From positions 411,617-475,616 of the forward strand of contig NZ_JAAKXY010000001.1 of NCBI RefSeq assembly GCF_011043775.1: DNA of 64,000 bases. The letters run 5' to 3'. How positions within the stretch are numbered: the first letter of the stretch is position 1; each line of letters opens with the position of its first letter. The notes below the pieces were generated by a model. That model had not been told where the DNA came from. It searched no databases and saw only the letters and a list, made by a program, of their open reading frames with translations. This stretch comes from Natronolimnobius sp. AArcel1 (GTDB taxonomy: Archaea > Halobacteriota > Halobacteria > Halobacteriales > Natrialbaceae). This document shows positions 26,930 to 36,937 of the stretch, piece by piece. A program made the translations under genes and the position numbers.

Positions 26930-29017
26930 CTACAGATCGATGCCCGGCCCAATTCCGTCGTTCCAGTGGAGTTCATCGTCGTACAACACTGGAAACTTGG
27001 TCCACGTGAGATACTCCTGAAGCGCCTGCGAATCGACCGCCGACCGCGGGGTCGTACTGGGTGTCAGATGCCGATCGTCAGCTACCTCAAGCGTCGATGC
27101 CGTTGTTGTTCCGAGTTTAAACTCCTTGGTTGAGTACGAGGTTGCACCGAACTGGCAGGAGTCAGCCGTTCGTTCGAGTTCGATGACCATTGGCGCGCCG
27201 CCGTCCGATTGGGCGATGTCAGTCGAGCCGTCGCCAACGATCAGATACTGCTCGCCAAGTCGCGAGTGTTCGCGTGCGATCTCGAGTGCGCCACGAAGTG
27301 GGAAGCCGCGATTGAGCAGGCGAGCCATCGTTTCGCCGGCGTCGACTGCTTCCTCATTTGGAACGTCCGCGCATGTGCTCACGCCCCCAAACGCGCCGCG
27401 ACGGGTCAACGCGAGCCCCTGTTCGTAGGAGCAACAGGCGTTCAAGAAGAAAACACCGAGGTCGACCGACTCGAGGGCTCGGACGTCGAGGTCGCCGTCG
27501 GGACAGCGAAGTCCATCCGCTGTTGCGTGGCCAATGTAGTGGAGGAAGTCGTAGCCACCATCCTCGAGTAGCGACGCGAACTGGTCCGTATCGACGCCAA
27601 ATGCGGAGTCGATTTCGAACGGGAGCGCCTCACGGTTACCATAGGTCTCATCGAGCAGGTCGTGTTCGGCGAGCATCCGGGCGTCGTTACAGACGAGCAA
27701 AATCTCGATGGACTCGGTTCGTTCGTCTCGAGTGAGTTGATTGCGGTAGGCTTCGACCGTCGCTTTTGAGGCGTTCTGGGGGACGCCGTCACCGAACCAG
27801 GCGTGCTCGACGGCTTCGTCGGTAACGTGTGGAACGATCGTCGAGGGCCCGGTATCGAGCGAGTCCGGCGCGTTCGTGCGGGAACTGCTCGCTGACCGAA
27901 CAACCTGAGCGTCCGGTGTCGACTCGGTATGTTGGGCCGGTGCGGACTCGAGGCGCTGTCCCCGGGCGATCCGAACGATCCCGAGTTCGTTAACGATGAA
28001 CGGGATGATTTCGGCTGCTGCTGGCTCGGCCGGCAGGTGCGCCGTCAACGGCCAGCGCGGAACGTACGGCTCGAGGAGATCGTACGGCACCTCGAGATAG
28101 CGCTCGAGGCGATCTGGAAGCGGGGCGGCGTAGGTTTCGGCGAGATCAAACGGCAACCGGTCCGCAAGTGCCGTTCGCTCGTGGAACTCGTACTGAAAGA
28201 GACCGTCAGTGCGGGAGAGACAATCAAGCAGGAAACTCCGCTTGAGTAGTCTGGCGACCGCATCCTCGAGCGAGCGATCCTCGGTGAGCGGGTAGCTCCC
28301 GCGTGGTGTCTCGAGTGTTGGCTCACTACCCGGTCGAAGTGTCGCACCGAGGAAAAACGCGAGCGGTGCAGCCTGATAGATCGCTGCGTGTGTGGCTGGG
28401 ACGATGAGTTCGATGTCGCTGTCGGGGTCCTCGATCGCATCAGGAATCTCGAGGGCGTCACCGAGTTCGATCAGCGGCGGGTGGCCACGGAGTGTCGGCC
28501 ACGTTCGCTCGGGCGAGGTCGTCTTCAGTGCCGATGGAAGCGTAGAAATCGCCTGCATGAGCGAGTCTGGGTCGCCGGGCGTGGTGATGGTCCCTGCGGG
28601 CCGGTCGTGTGGAGAACGGGCACCAAGTGTAACCGTCGCCGGCTCGTCGAACGTGAGCCGAACTGAAGACAGTCCGTGGTCGAGCGTTGCAGCCGTATCA
28701 ACGCGACAGTACACTCGGATCGGCCCGCTCAGCCCAACAAACTGCGTTCGACCCTCGAGTTGGGCTGTACCACCAACTTCGACCGTTGCCTCCGTCTGGC
28801 CGGTCGAATCGTGAATCGACATCGAGTACGATTGGTTGAAGACGAGTTCTGACACAGTAAATCGGCAGGCTCGGTCGACCGGAAAACAAAAGCCATCGGC
28901 GTCGACGGTGGTCACTGAAAACGGGCCGTCGGCCTGAAGCTTGAGCCGTCGCTGCTCGATCGAATCACATATTTCAAGACCGACCGGCGATGTCGTCTGT
29001 TCAAACTCGATCGTCAT
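26930..29017 (-). CDS. CHAT-domain (caspase-like) protein
   Basis: A 695-residue protein. The N-terminal 450 residues are not recognised: a strand-rich first third (residues 1-135) and then a helical part. The C-terminal region (about 420-640) is a CHAT peptidase-like domain. The expected catalytic dyad is seen as His497 in DFLHYIGHATADG and Cys528 in FFLNACCSYEQG. CHAT proteins are cysteine proteases used in signalling and some defence systems. The gene follows a degenerate Cdc6/Orc1-like AAA gene on the same strand, 123 nt away. The short hairpin CTTCG-ctat-CGAAG lies just before the ATG (29023-29036). Confidence 0.82.
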   Translation of the reverse strand: MTIEFEQTTSPVGLEICDSIEQRRLKLQADGPFSVTTVDADGFCFPVDRACRFTVSELVFNQSYSMSIHDSTGQTEATVEVGGTAQLEGRTQFVGLSGPIRVYCRVDTAATLDHGLSSVRLTFDEPATVTLGARSPHDRPAGTITTPGDPDSLMQAISTLPSALKTTSPERTWPTLRGHPPLIELGDALEIPDAIEDPDSDIELIVPATHAAIYQAAPLAFFLGATLRPGSEPTLETPRGSYPLTEDRSLEDAVARLLKRSFLLDCLSRTDGLFQYEFHERTALADRLPFDLAETYAAPLPDRLERYLEVPYDLLEPYVPRWPLTAHLPAEPAAAEIIPFIVNELGIVRIARGQRLESAPAQHTESTPDAQVVRSASSSRTNAPDSLDTGPSTIVPHVTDEAVEHAWFGDGVPQNASKATVEAYRNQLTRDERTESIEILLVCNDARMLAEHDLLDETYGNREALPFEIDSAFGVDTDQFASLLEDGGYDFLHYIGHATADGLRCPDGDLDVRALESVDLGVFFLNACCSYEQGLALTRRGAFGGVSTCADVPNEEAVDAGETMARLLNRGFPLRGALEIAREHSRLGEQYLIVGDGSTDIAQSDGGAPMVIELERTADSCQFGATSYSTKEFKLGTTTASTLEVADDRHLTPSTTPRSAVDSQALQEYLTWTKFPVLYDDELHWNDGIGPGIDL

Positions 29018-29140
29018 ACAAGCCTTCGCTATCGAAGCTATCCGTGTCCATCACTAAAAAGGGTCACATCGGTTCACGTGATGACTGATCAGGGTCGTTG
29101 CACCAAAAGCGGCGCTCACTGTCAGCGAGACGAAGACTGC

Positions 29141-30292
29141 TCACTCGAGTCGCGCCTCACTCAGTACGCGAAACGGAATCGTTGGAATGCGTGGCTCGAG
29201 CGTGCTTGGCCGGCGGCCGCTGCCGTCGCTTGGGAGTGGCACGCGCTCGAGGACGCCCCGATCAGCGAGTTCGTACAGCAGCCGTGTTACGGTGCTTTCG
29301 GTCAGTGAGGACTGATCGGCGATTGTCGCTGCGAGTTCTCGAACCGGCTGGTCGGCCGCATCAATCTCGATGAGGTGTGCCAGGACGCGCTGGCGCGTTT
29401 CCGAGAGCGCAAGCGCCCGGTCGATGTGAACGCCGTTGTCGGGAACCGCTGCGTGAGCCTGCTCAAGATGGCTGGCTTCAATCCGATTGGCGTCGTCTTG
29501 CATGGCAAGGACAGCCGCACCGAACAAGGTCGCAAGCGCATCGTGTGCGTTCCCGTCTGCCCAGTCAGCAAGCGTGCGAATCGACTCGTGCTCGAGCGCG
29601 CCCGGTGCAAGTCCCGACGACGTGCGATCGGTCACGACATCGACGAGTTCGTGGTGTCGGTACGCGGGCATCGAAACCGTTGCGCCAGTCCACTCCGGCG
29701 GTGGCTCCTGCCCGACGGCAACGACCGCAACGGATGCGGCGACTGGCTCAAGCAGCGTGATGACACGGTCGTACGACAGCGTCTCGGGCTCATCGTGGTG
29801 ATCAATCGCGATGACAGCGCGGCGGTCATGGCGCTCGAGGCGGTCGACAAGCCGTGTCCGGAGATCGTCCGTCCCAACACCACTCGTCGGCACCGGCTCC
29901 GAAGACACTGCCTCGAGGAGGGTTCGATACAGTGCGAACGGACTGTTGACACGGCGAGCATCGACGGTGACGAACCACGTTACCGGCATCGACGTGGAGC
30001 GAGTCGTCGTCCCGATCGCCCGATCCGTTGCGCCGAAGTGCTCGTTCATGGCGGTAAACAGAGCCGTCACAATCGCTGACGTTCCCGAGCCAGCCGGGCC
30101 GACGACCGCGACGGGATCGGGAAGGTGCTCGTTGAAAACCGGCTCGAGGACATCGAGGAGGTCTTCAAAGACCGGTCCGCGGCCGATCGGCTCTTGGCGA
30201 TGCACCGTCGGACTGAGGTGGTCTCGGTCGACGACGATAGTCCGATCCTGATGGGCAGAGCGGCGTCGAGCGATGCGCTCTCTGACGTTCAT
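29141..30292 (-). CDS. Cdc6/Orc1-like AAA protein with degenerate Walker motifs
   Basis: 383 residues. The N-terminus follows the archaeal Cdc6/Orc1 pattern (VVDRDHLSPTVHRQEPIGR, then LLDVLEPVFNEHLPDPVAVV). The P-loop reads GPAGSGTS: the Walker A Lys is replaced by Thr. The Walker B region reads AVIAIDHHDEP, so Asp is followed by His. The C-terminus (about 300-383) is a winged helix (SSLTESTVTRLLYELADRGVLERV). A replication initiator role is unlikely because of these changes; a DNA-binding regulator or partner of the CHAT protein is more likely. Its ATG overlaps the glpC stop (TGATG), which indicates translational coupling. Confidence 0.78.
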   Translation of the reverse strand: MNVRERIARRRSAHQDRTIVVDRDHLSPTVHRQEPIGRGPVFEDLLDVLEPVFNEHLPDPVAVVGPAGSGTSAIVTALFTAMNEHFGATDRAIGTTTRSTSMPVTWFVTVDARRVNSPFALYRTLLEAVSSEPVPTSGVGTDDLRTRLVDRLERHDRRAVIAIDHHDEPETLSYDRVITLLEPVAASVAVVAVGQEPPPEWTGATVSMPAYRHHELVDVVTDRTSSGLAPGALEHESIRTLADWADGNAHDALATLFGAAVLAMQDDANRIEASHLEQAHAAVPDNGVHIDRALALSETRQRVLAHLIEIDAADQPVRELAATIADQSSLTESTVTRLLYELADRGVLERVPLPSDGSGRRPSTLEPRIPTIPFRVLSEARLE

Positions 30293-31638
30293 CAGTCAGC
30301 GCTCGAGGGGGCGTCAGACTCGAGGAGTGCTGCTGCAAGTACCTCGAGCGTGTGCGTGATCTCGTAGCCAGTTCCGTGGCCCATCTGCATCGAGCAGGTT
30401 GGACACTCGGTCAGGCCCTGCTCGGCGTCGGCGTGCTCCATGTGTTCGAACATCTCCTCCCCGATCTTCATGGACGTTTCGTAGTTCTCTTCCTTCCAGC
30501 CGTAGGTGCCGGAGATGCCCGAACAGGAGTCGCCCACGTCGTGTGCGTCGACGCCATCGATCAACTCGAGGAGTTCGACGGTCTGTCCATCGAGGCCCTG
30601 ATTGCGTGCGTGACATGGCGCGTGGTACGCGAAGTCCTCGAACCGGTCGCCGTCGACTGCGGCGTCTGCGAGCGCCGCCTCGAGGTCTTCGTGAACCCGG
30701 AGATATTCGACGGCGTCCCAGGTGTTCGATGCGACGTCCTCGGTGCCCTCGAAGTCGAACAGCTCGGGGTACTCCTGGCGGATCGACATCGAACAGGAGC
30801 TACAGGAGGCGATGATGTCCGCGCCCTCGTCGATCGCCGCGGCGAGTTCGGAGACGTTGGTTTCTGCGGCTCTGCGGGCATCCTCGAGCATGCCGTTTGC
30901 GAACATCGGCGTGCCGGAACAGGACTGGTCGGGGACCATAACTTCGTAGCCGAAGTGTTCGTAGACGCCGACGAGGGCTTTCGCGACCTCGGGGGTGTTG
31001 TAGTTGGCGTAGCAGCCGTGGAAGTACGCAATTCGTTTGTCCGGGTTCTCGACCTGCGCGCCACCTCGTTTTGTCCACCACTCGCGGAACGTTTCCGTCG
31101 CGAACTCGGGCAGTTCGCGCTCGCTCGTAATGCCCATGACTTTCTCGCCGAGCCATTTCGTCACGGAGAGGCCGGTCACGAAGTTCGCCGTCCGTGGGAA
31201 CATCGCCCCCAGTGGCGCGAGCGTCCGGTAGTTCGCGAGCATCCGGTTGCGCCAGTACTCGCGGGAGAGTTTGCTCATGTTCTCCTCGACGTACTCCCCG
31301 CGGGCGGTGTTGTGCATCTGCGACAGTGGCACCTCCGAAGGACAAGCGCTATCACAGCGCATGCAGTTCGAGCACTTCATCACCGAGTCGTCGATGTCCT
31401 GGTCCTCCTGCCGTTTGAGTCGCCACTGCTCGGGTCCCTGGAACTTCGGCCCGGGGAACTCGTCGTCGACCTCGGCGACGGGACAGTTCGTGTCGCAGGT
31501 CGAGCACTTGTAACAGTTGTCCGCCCCCGGCCGGAGGTCCATGTCTTCGGCCTCGGGGAATACCTGAATCGGCTCGAACTCGTCGTCGCTCTCTGTACCC
31601 GGTCCGTGATCGTCCGTCGGTTGTTCTGCATCACTCAT
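30292..31638 (-). CDS. glpC: Anaerobic-type glycerol-3-phosphate dehydrogenase subunit C
   Basis: Iron-sulfur subunit linking GlpAB to the quinone pool, 448 residues. Two ferredoxin-like clusters are visible, CYKCSTCDTNCP and CSNCMRCDSACP. The CCG-type domains follow, with HGCYANYNTP, SCSSCSMSI, DSCSGISGTYG and CPTCSMQMG. The start is the ATG at 31638 (MSDAEQPTDD), with AGGTGA upstream; it lies 37 nt after glpB. Its stop overlaps the start of the Cdc6-like gene. Confidence 0.93.
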   Translation of the reverse strand: MSDAEQPTDDHGPGTESDDEFEPIQVFPEAEDMDLRPGADNCYKCSTCDTNCPVAEVDDEFPGPKFQGPEQWRLKRQEDQDIDDSVMKCSNCMRCDSACPSEVPLSQMHNTARGEYVEENMSKLSREYWRNRMLANYRTLAPLGAMFPRTANFVTGLSVTKWLGEKVMGITSERELPEFATETFREWWTKRGGAQVENPDKRIAYFHGCYANYNTPEVAKALVGVYEHFGYEVMVPDQSCSGTPMFANGMLEDARRAAETNVSELAAAIDEGADIIASCSSCSMSIRQEYPELFDFEGTEDVASNTWDAVEYLRVHEDLEAALADAAVDGDRFEDFAYHAPCHARNQGLDGQTVELLELIDGVDAHDVGDSCSGISGTYGWKEENYETSMKIGEEMFEHMEHADAEQGLTECPTCSMQMGHGTGYEITHTLEVLAAALLESDAPSSAD

Positions 31639-31675
31639 CGAATCACCTGATCCGTCGTCAGTCGCTGCTGTGTGC

Positions 31676-33079
31676 TCATTTGCCTGCCTCCTCGCCAACT
31701 TGCGTGCCAGCCTGCTTGCCAGCGACGTAGCCCGTCGCGAGCGAGACACCCGCGCCGGATTTCTCCGCTGCGAAGTCGTAGCCGCCAAGCACCGCACCGG
31801 CCGCACGCAGGTTCACAAACTCGAGTGTTCCATCCGCCTGAAGCGGGCGAAGCTCCTGATCGGTCTCGAGGCCAAAGCGGGCGAACGGCTGCTCGCCGAA
31901 GGCGTCCTCGACGAACCAGTCGTAACGATCCGTCGCGTGTGGGACATGGCAGTCGAAGATCGGCTCGAAGACGACGCCGGTCGCGTCGGTCTCGGACTCG
32001 TCCGCTCGCTCGGAGCGAACGCCCTTTCCGATGAGGCCGCCCGTCGCGAGAACGTACTGCTCAGCGTGGTGGGGAATCATCGTCCCGTTGCGGTCGACGA
32101 TGACGCGGTCGATCCGCTCGCCGTCGCCGTCATCTGGTGTCTCGCGGTCACTGCCACCATCGGCGGCGACTGCATCGGACGCCGTTTCGCTCGTTGCACT
32201 ATTGGCCGTCTCGTAGTCGATTACTGGCACACCCGAGGTGACGCGAACACCAGCGTCCCCAAGTGCATCATAGAGCAGGTCCTCGAGTCGCATCCCCGGT
32301 AAACTGGGTGGTCCCATTGGAACTTCGAATACGTCGACGCCGAGGGCATCTGCGAGAGAAGCGCGTACTTCGTCCGCGTGCTCGTCGCCCAAAATTGCGG
32401 GGAAGCCAACGCGGGATTCGTCCTCGAGATGGGCGTCGACGATTGAGACTAACGCCTCGCGTGCGCCGGTCGTGGATCCACCCATCGAGATCGACTCGTT
32501 TCGCTCGAGCAGGTGAGCGTATCGCGTCACCTTCGCGTCGTCTCGCTCGATGCCGGGGAACGAGACGGTGACGCCGCGTGTGTCGAAAGGGACACCTGCC
32601 GCCTCGAGATGGGCCGCCGCGAGCGGCGCGTCGAAGTCCGGCAGAGTTTCAAACCCGACGAGTAGCGTATCGCGGTCGTCACTCGCGAGTCCAGCGGCGG
32701 TCGCAGCCGGGTAGCGAGCGGTTGGTTTGACCGTCCCGCCGTGGGTCGGCACGAGCGCGTTCGTCTCGGTGTGGCCGCCAGCGTAGGCATCGCCCGCAAT
32801 GTCGTCGAATAAGTCGAGTGCCTCGCGGACGGCATCGGTGCCGACGCGCTGGTAGGGATGGCTGTCGGGCAGCTCCTCGAGTGCGTCGAACGGGTCGGCA
32901 AGCGGCCCCGTTCCATCGGGCGTGTAGCCGAGCACGTCGATCAAGCCGCTGGCGCTGCGTAGCGTGCTCTGTTTGTACGTGACCAGGCGAACCCGGTCGG
33001 CATGCTCGGCGGCTGACAGCGCGGCCATCGAGCCGGCGATGCCGCCGCCGATCACGAGCACGTCGTCTTCGATTGCCAT
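31676..33079 (-). CDS. glpB: Anaerobic-type glycerol-3-phosphate dehydrogenase subunit B
   Basis: Flavoprotein subunit, 467 residues, acting with GlpA and GlpC to oxidise glycerol-3-phosphate to DHAP. The N-terminal FAD motif is VLVIGGGIAGSMAALSAAEH; ATGGLIGKGV and an FAD-binding C-terminal segment (GAVLGGYDFAAEKSGAGVS) follow. The start is the ATG at 33079, 1 nt after the glpA stop, with GGAGGTG placed ideally before it. An in-frame GTG at 33088 is less likely. Confidence 0.92.
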   Translation of the reverse strand: MAIEDDVLVIGGGIAGSMAALSAAEHADRVRLVTYKQSTLRSASGLIDVLGYTPDGTGPLADPFDALEELPDSHPYQRVGTDAVREALDLFDDIAGDAYAGGHTETNALVPTHGGTVKPTARYPAATAAGLASDDRDTLLVGFETLPDFDAPLAAAHLEAAGVPFDTRGVTVSFPGIERDDAKVTRYAHLLERNESISMGGSTTGAREALVSIVDAHLEDESRVGFPAILGDEHADEVRASLADALGVDVFEVPMGPPSLPGMRLEDLLYDALGDAGVRVTSGVPVIDYETANSATSETASDAVAADGGSDRETPDDGDGERIDRVIVDRNGTMIPHHAEQYVLATGGLIGKGVRSERADESETDATGVVFEPIFDCHVPHATDRYDWFVEDAFGEQPFARFGLETDQELRPLQADGTLEFVNLRAAGAVLGGYDFAAEKSGAGVSLATGYVAGKQAGTQVGEEAGK

Positions 33080-33080
33080 C

Positions 33081-34772
33081 TCAGGCACCTCCGTCGAAGG
33101 CCGCGTACTCGAGTGTGCCGTCGTCCGGCTGTCGGTCGTCTGCTTGGTTCGCGGGATCGCGGTCTCGGTTCATCGTCGTCGCATGAAGCGCGTAGTTGAG
33201 CATCGCCTGGGAGAGTTGCTGGCCCCACAGGGCGTGGCGTTCACCCTTCCAGCGTTCCTGAAACAGTTCGTCGAGGGCTGCTCGAGTCGTCTCCTCGTCG
33301 TAGGTGGGATGGAGTTCGTTCGCCATGTTCTGACAGCAAAAGCCGCCCTGACAGTTGCCCATCGAGGCGCGGGTGCGGATCCGAACCGCGTTCAGGTCTG
33401 AGCCCGATTGTTCGATTGCATCCTGTATCTCCGCACGAGTGACGCCCTCGCACTGACAGATGACGGGATTTGGCTCGTCGGTCTCGAGCACGTTCTGTGA
33501 GCGACTGCCCAACCGCTGTTTGCTCCGGCGGGCAACGGGCGAGCGCAGGCCGAAATCGTCCATCGCGTCCTCGAGACGGGCGAGGTTCTCGCTTCCGGGC
33601 AGTGATTCCTCGGCGGTGGCACACGAGGCCTGTACGCCCAGTTTCCCGCAGACGTGGTCAGCAATCTCTTCACCCATCGCACGGTAGGTCGTAAACTTGC
33701 CGCCGACGATGCTTGCCATGCCCGAGACGCCGTCGCGGTCGTCGTGATCCAGTAGGAAGAAATCGCGCGTAATATCTGTCGGGTCCGTCGTCCCGGTCCC
33801 CGGCGGCTCGTACAGCGGACGCACGCCCCAGAAGGATCGGATTGTTCGTGACTCCTCGAGAATCGGCACGAGATCCGAGAGCGTGTCGATCATCATATCG
33901 ACTTCCCAGCGTTCCTCCGGGTAGTCGTCCGGGTCAGCGACTTCCTCGTCCGTGGTGCCTAAAATGGCGGTCGTCTCGTGTGGCACGATAATATCGGCGT
34001 CACCTTTCGGCCGGCAGCGGTTGATGACGGTATCGACCTGCCGGACGTTCATGATCGTCATGACGCCCTTCGAGGGTCGAACCTCGACCTCGAGGTCGGC
34101 CATTGCGCCGATCTGACCCGCCCACGCGCCGCTTGCGTTGACGACGTACTCGGCGGTAATCTCCTCGGTCGTGCCCGGCGTCGCGTGGGTCCGCTTGCCA
34201 GGGCCGGACTCGTGGCGAACCTCGACGCCGTAGATATCATCACCCTCGCGCAGCAAGTCGATGACCTCCGCGTGGGTCTCGATGCGTGCGCCGTGGGCCT
34301 CCGCGTCGAGTGCGTTTGCGACGCAGAGGCGGAACGGATCGATTGCGCCGTCGGGAACCTCAATAGCTCGCTTGACATCTTTCGCGAGATAGGGTTCGAC
34401 CTCGCGCGCCTCGCGTCCCGAGAGCACGCGGGCCGGAATATCGCAATCGCGACAGCCCTCGAGTTTCTCCTCGAAGTACGCGTCTGGATCCTCCGGGCGC
34501 TGGACAAACAGCCCACTGGTTTCCTCGACGCAGTGGCCCGCAATATCGCGCAGAATCTCGTTTTCTTCAATACACTCCGTCGCGCTGGCCTGGTCGGAAA
34601 CTGCGTACCGACCGCCGCTGTGGAGGAGTCCGTGCATTCGGCCGGTCGTTCCGTCCGTCAAATTGCCTCGTTCGACGAGGGTAACCTCGAGGCCGCGCAT
34701 CGCCAGATCTCTGGCAATACCACAGCCGGTCGACCCGCCGCCAATGACGAGGACGTCGGTGTCCCGTGCCAT
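33081..34772 (-). CDS. glpA: Anaerobic-type glycerol-3-phosphate dehydrogenase subunit A
   Basis: Catalytic FAD-dependent subunit, 563 residues. N-terminal dinucleotide motif [18 protein letters not shown]; then [15 protein letters not shown] and the [11 protein letters not shown] segment typical of GlpA/GlpD. The C-terminus holds a BFD-like [2Fe-2S] domain ([12 protein letters not shown]... [10 protein letters not shown]). The start is the ATG at 34772. In haloarchaea this enzyme is the main entry of glycerol into metabolism. Divergent from glpK; the A/T-rich CAATAAAATAAAG near 34800 is the likely promoter. Confidence 0.94.
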   Translation of the reverse strand: MARDTDVLVIGGGSTGCGIARDLAMRGLEVTLVERGNLTDGTTGRMHGLLHSGGRYAVSDQASATECIEENEILRDIAGHCVEETSGLFVQRPEDPDAYFEEKLEGCRDCDIPARVLSGREAREVEPYLAKDVKRAIEVPDGAIDPFRLCVANALDAEAHGARIETHAEVIDLLREGDDIYGVEVRHESGPGKRTHATPGTTEEITAEYVVNASGAWAGQIGAMADLEVEVRPSKGVMTIMNVRQVDTVINRCRPKGDADIIVPHETTAILGTTDEEVADPDDYPEERWEVDMMIDTLSDLVPILEESRTIRSFWGVRPLYEPPGTGTTDPTDITRDFFLLDHDDRDGVSGMASIVGGKFTTYRAMGEEIADHVCGKLGVQASCATAEESLPGSENLARLEDAMDDFGLRSPVARRSKQRLGSRSQNVLETDEPNPVICQCEGVTRAEIQDAIEQSGSDLNAVRIRTRASMGNCQGGFCCQNMANELHPTYDEETTRAALDELFQERWKGERHALWGQQLSQAMLNYALHATTMNRDRDPANQADDRQPDDGTLEYAAFDGGA

Positions 34773-35062
34773 CCCTTCATTCTCACTAGCGTTGCGGCAC
34801 CTCTTTATTTTATTGGTGCACCCCATAACGGGCATAACAATCACAAATAGTAGTGCTAGTAGCCGAGAACCTCAACCAACAGAACAACAGGATTTGTCGT
34901 CGATTCTGTCCGTATTCCGCGCCTGAACGTCGAGTATGACTGACTAATGTGTGACTCGGTATCACTGGACTCGCACAGCAAATTTTATACTGATTGTCCC
35001 TTTTGTTTACTAACGCCACGCAATTAGCAGTAAAGATAATGCGTGATCGCAGGGAGACACTC
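34773..35062. promoter_or_regulatory. Divergent glpA / glpK control region
   Basis: A 290-nt region between the two divergent operons. AATAAAATAAAG on the minus strand (about 34800-34815) can serve glpABC. TTTTATAC on the plus strand (about 34983-34990) can serve glpK with a leader of about 50 nt; an in-frame ATG at 35039 precedes the canonical glpK start. I see no clear palindromic operator. Confidence 0.5.
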
Positions 35063-36601
35063 ATGACAGCAAACACCTACGTTGGCGCGATTGATCAGGG
35101 AACGACCGGCACGCGATTCATCATCTTCGACCACAGCGGGACGGTCATCGCGAACGCCTACGAAAAGCACGAACAGTACTACCCGGAACCCGGTTGGGTC
35201 GAACACGACGCAATGGAGATCTGGGAGAACACCAAAGCCGTCACGACCCAGGCGCTCGGCCAGGCCGGCATCAGCCCCGAGCAACTCGAGGCCATCGGCG
35301 TGACCAATCAGCGTGAAACGACGGTGCTGTGGGACGCAGATACCGGCAAACCAGTCCACAACGCCATCGTCTGGCAGGATCGGCGGACAACCGAACGCGT
35401 GGAAGAACTCGAGGAAGAGGGCAAAGTCGAGGAGATTCGAGAGAAGACCGGCCTCGAGGCTGACGCTTATTTCGCGGCGACGAAAGCCGAGTGGCTCTTA
35501 GAAGAAGGCGACCCGATCAAGATGGAGCGCGCGCGGCCAGCAGACGTTCGCGACCGCGCAGAGGACGGCGACGTGCTCTTTGGCACCATCGATAGCTGGC
35601 TGATCTACAACCTTACCGGCGAGCACATCACCGAGGTCACGAACGCCTCGCGAACGATGCTGTACAATATCCACGACCTCGAGTGGGACGACGAGTTACT
35701 CGAGGAGTTTTCGATTCCCGAGGCGATGCTCCCTGAGGTTCGGCCCTCGAGCGACGAGGACACCTACGGCACGACCGATCCCGAGGGCTTCCTCGAGGCC
35801 GAAATTCCCGTCGCGGGCGCACTCGGCGACCAGCAGGCGGCGCTGTTCGGTCAGACCTGCTTCGATGCTGGCGACGCGAAGAACACCTACGGCACCGGTT
35901 CCTTCTTCCTGATGAACACCGGCAACGAGGCCGTCACGTCCGATCACGGCCTGTTGACGACCATCGGTTTCCAACGCTCCGGCGAGGACGTCCAGTACGC
36001 CCTCGAGGGCGCGATTTTCGTCACCGGCGCAGCCATCGAGTGGCTCGAGGACGTCGACCTGATCGACGATCCCACTGAAACCGCAGAACTTGCCCGCAGC
36101 GTCGACTCGACGGACGGCGTCTACGTCGTCCCGGCCTTTACTGGCCTTGGCGCACCCCACTGGGATCAGCGCGCCCGCGGCACTATCGTCGGGATGACTC
36201 GCGGCACTGGTAAGGAACACATCGTTCGAGCGACGCTCGAGTCGATTGCCTACCAGACGCGCGACGTGGCCGAAGCGATGGAGGCCGATTCGGGCATCGA
36301 GATGTCCTCGCTGAAAGTCGACGGCGGCGCGGTCAAGAACAACTTCCTCTGTCAGCTCCAGTCTGACATCATCGGCTCGGAGATTGTCCGCCCCATCGTC
36401 GACGAGACGACCGCGCTCGGATCGGCCTACGCCGCCGGCCTCGCCGTTGGCTACTGGGATGACCTCGAAGAACTGCGCAACAACTGGCGCGTCGACCGGG
36501 AGTTCGAGCCGACGATGAACCGGACTCGTGCCGACCGGAAGTACGACCGTTGGAGCGACGCCGTCGAACGCTCGCGTGGCTGGGCTCAAGAAAATGCATA
36601 A
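35063..36601 (+). CDS. glpK: Glycerol kinase
   Basis: FGGY-family kinase, 512 residues, making glycerol-3-phosphate from glycerol and ATP. Visible: VGAIDQGTTGTRFIIFDHSG (phosphate loop), NQRETTVLWD, the substrate segment WQDRR, and the C-terminal GGAVKNNFLCQLQSDI. The start at 35063 (MTANTYVGAIDQ) has AGGGAG upstream and matches the family; the in-frame ATG at 35039 is an alternative. With glpABC across the divergent promoter it forms the glycerol catabolic unit. Confidence 0.96.
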   Translation: MTANTYVGAIDQGTTGTRFIIFDHSGTVIANAYEKHEQYYPEPGWVEHDAMEIWENTKAVTTQALGQAGISPEQLEAIGVTNQRETTVLWDADTGKPVHNAIVWQDRRTTERVEELEEEGKVEEIREKTGLEADAYFAATKAEWLLEEGDPIKMERARPADVRDRAEDGDVLFGTIDSWLIYNLTGEHITEVTNASRTMLYNIHDLEWDDELLEEFSIPEAMLPEVRPSSDEDTYGTTDPEGFLEAEIPVAGALGDQQAALFGQTCFDAGDAKNTYGTGSFFLMNTGNEAVTSDHGLLTTIGFQRSGEDVQYALEGAIFVTGAAIEWLEDVDLIDDPTETAELARSVDSTDGVYVVPAFTGLGAPHWDQRARGTIVGMTRGTGKEHIVRATLESIAYQTRDVAEAMEADSGIEMSSLKVDGGAVKNNFLCQLQSDIIGSEIVRPIVDETTALGSAYAAGLAVGYWDDLEELRNNWRVDREFEPTMNRTRADRKYDRWSDAVERSRGWAQENA

Positions 36602-36937
36602 TTCTGATACTTCCAGACAGACCGACGTGAGGATCGCTCGCTCCGCTGCGGCCGTCGCCGCCGGAGGCGGCCACGAATTCGTGACTGATAGAGAGTATCG
36701 TTGCCACCCGCAAAATTTGAAGCCCATCCATCGACACTGCGTGTCGGTTCGTTACGGGAGAAACTATGAACTCCGAGCATAATCCTTATGATTTCGTAGT
36801 GACTTCTGTCGGTAGTATGAGGCGCCAGCGAACGTAAATCGCTGTCAACTCGAGAGCAGCTTCAGAACCGGAGAGTGTCCCCCTCGCGAGAGGGATCACA
36901 CAGCATGTCATAACAGTTTTTATGGACGACTCGAGAG
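36602..36937. other. Gap after glpK without a recognisable gene
   Basis: A 336-nt region. A GC-rich stretch with GCCGTCGCCGCCGGAGGCGGC (near 36650-36670) could fold into a small hairpin after glpK. An A/T-rich part around 36780-36795 and a TTTTTATGG near 36916 may belong to the promoter of the next gene. No RNA gene or pseudogene was recognised. Confidence 0.45.

Noticed and set aside
29141-30292. Orc1/Cdc6 replication initiator with a nearby origin
   Set aside because: Walker A lacks the Lys and Walker B is altered; no origin-recognition-box repeats or A/T-rich unwinding region were seen beside it.
35696-36727. Long minus-strand frame opposite glpK (343 codons)
   Set aside because: It is the mirror of the glycerol kinase gene, which has full motif support; high GC makes such shadows common.
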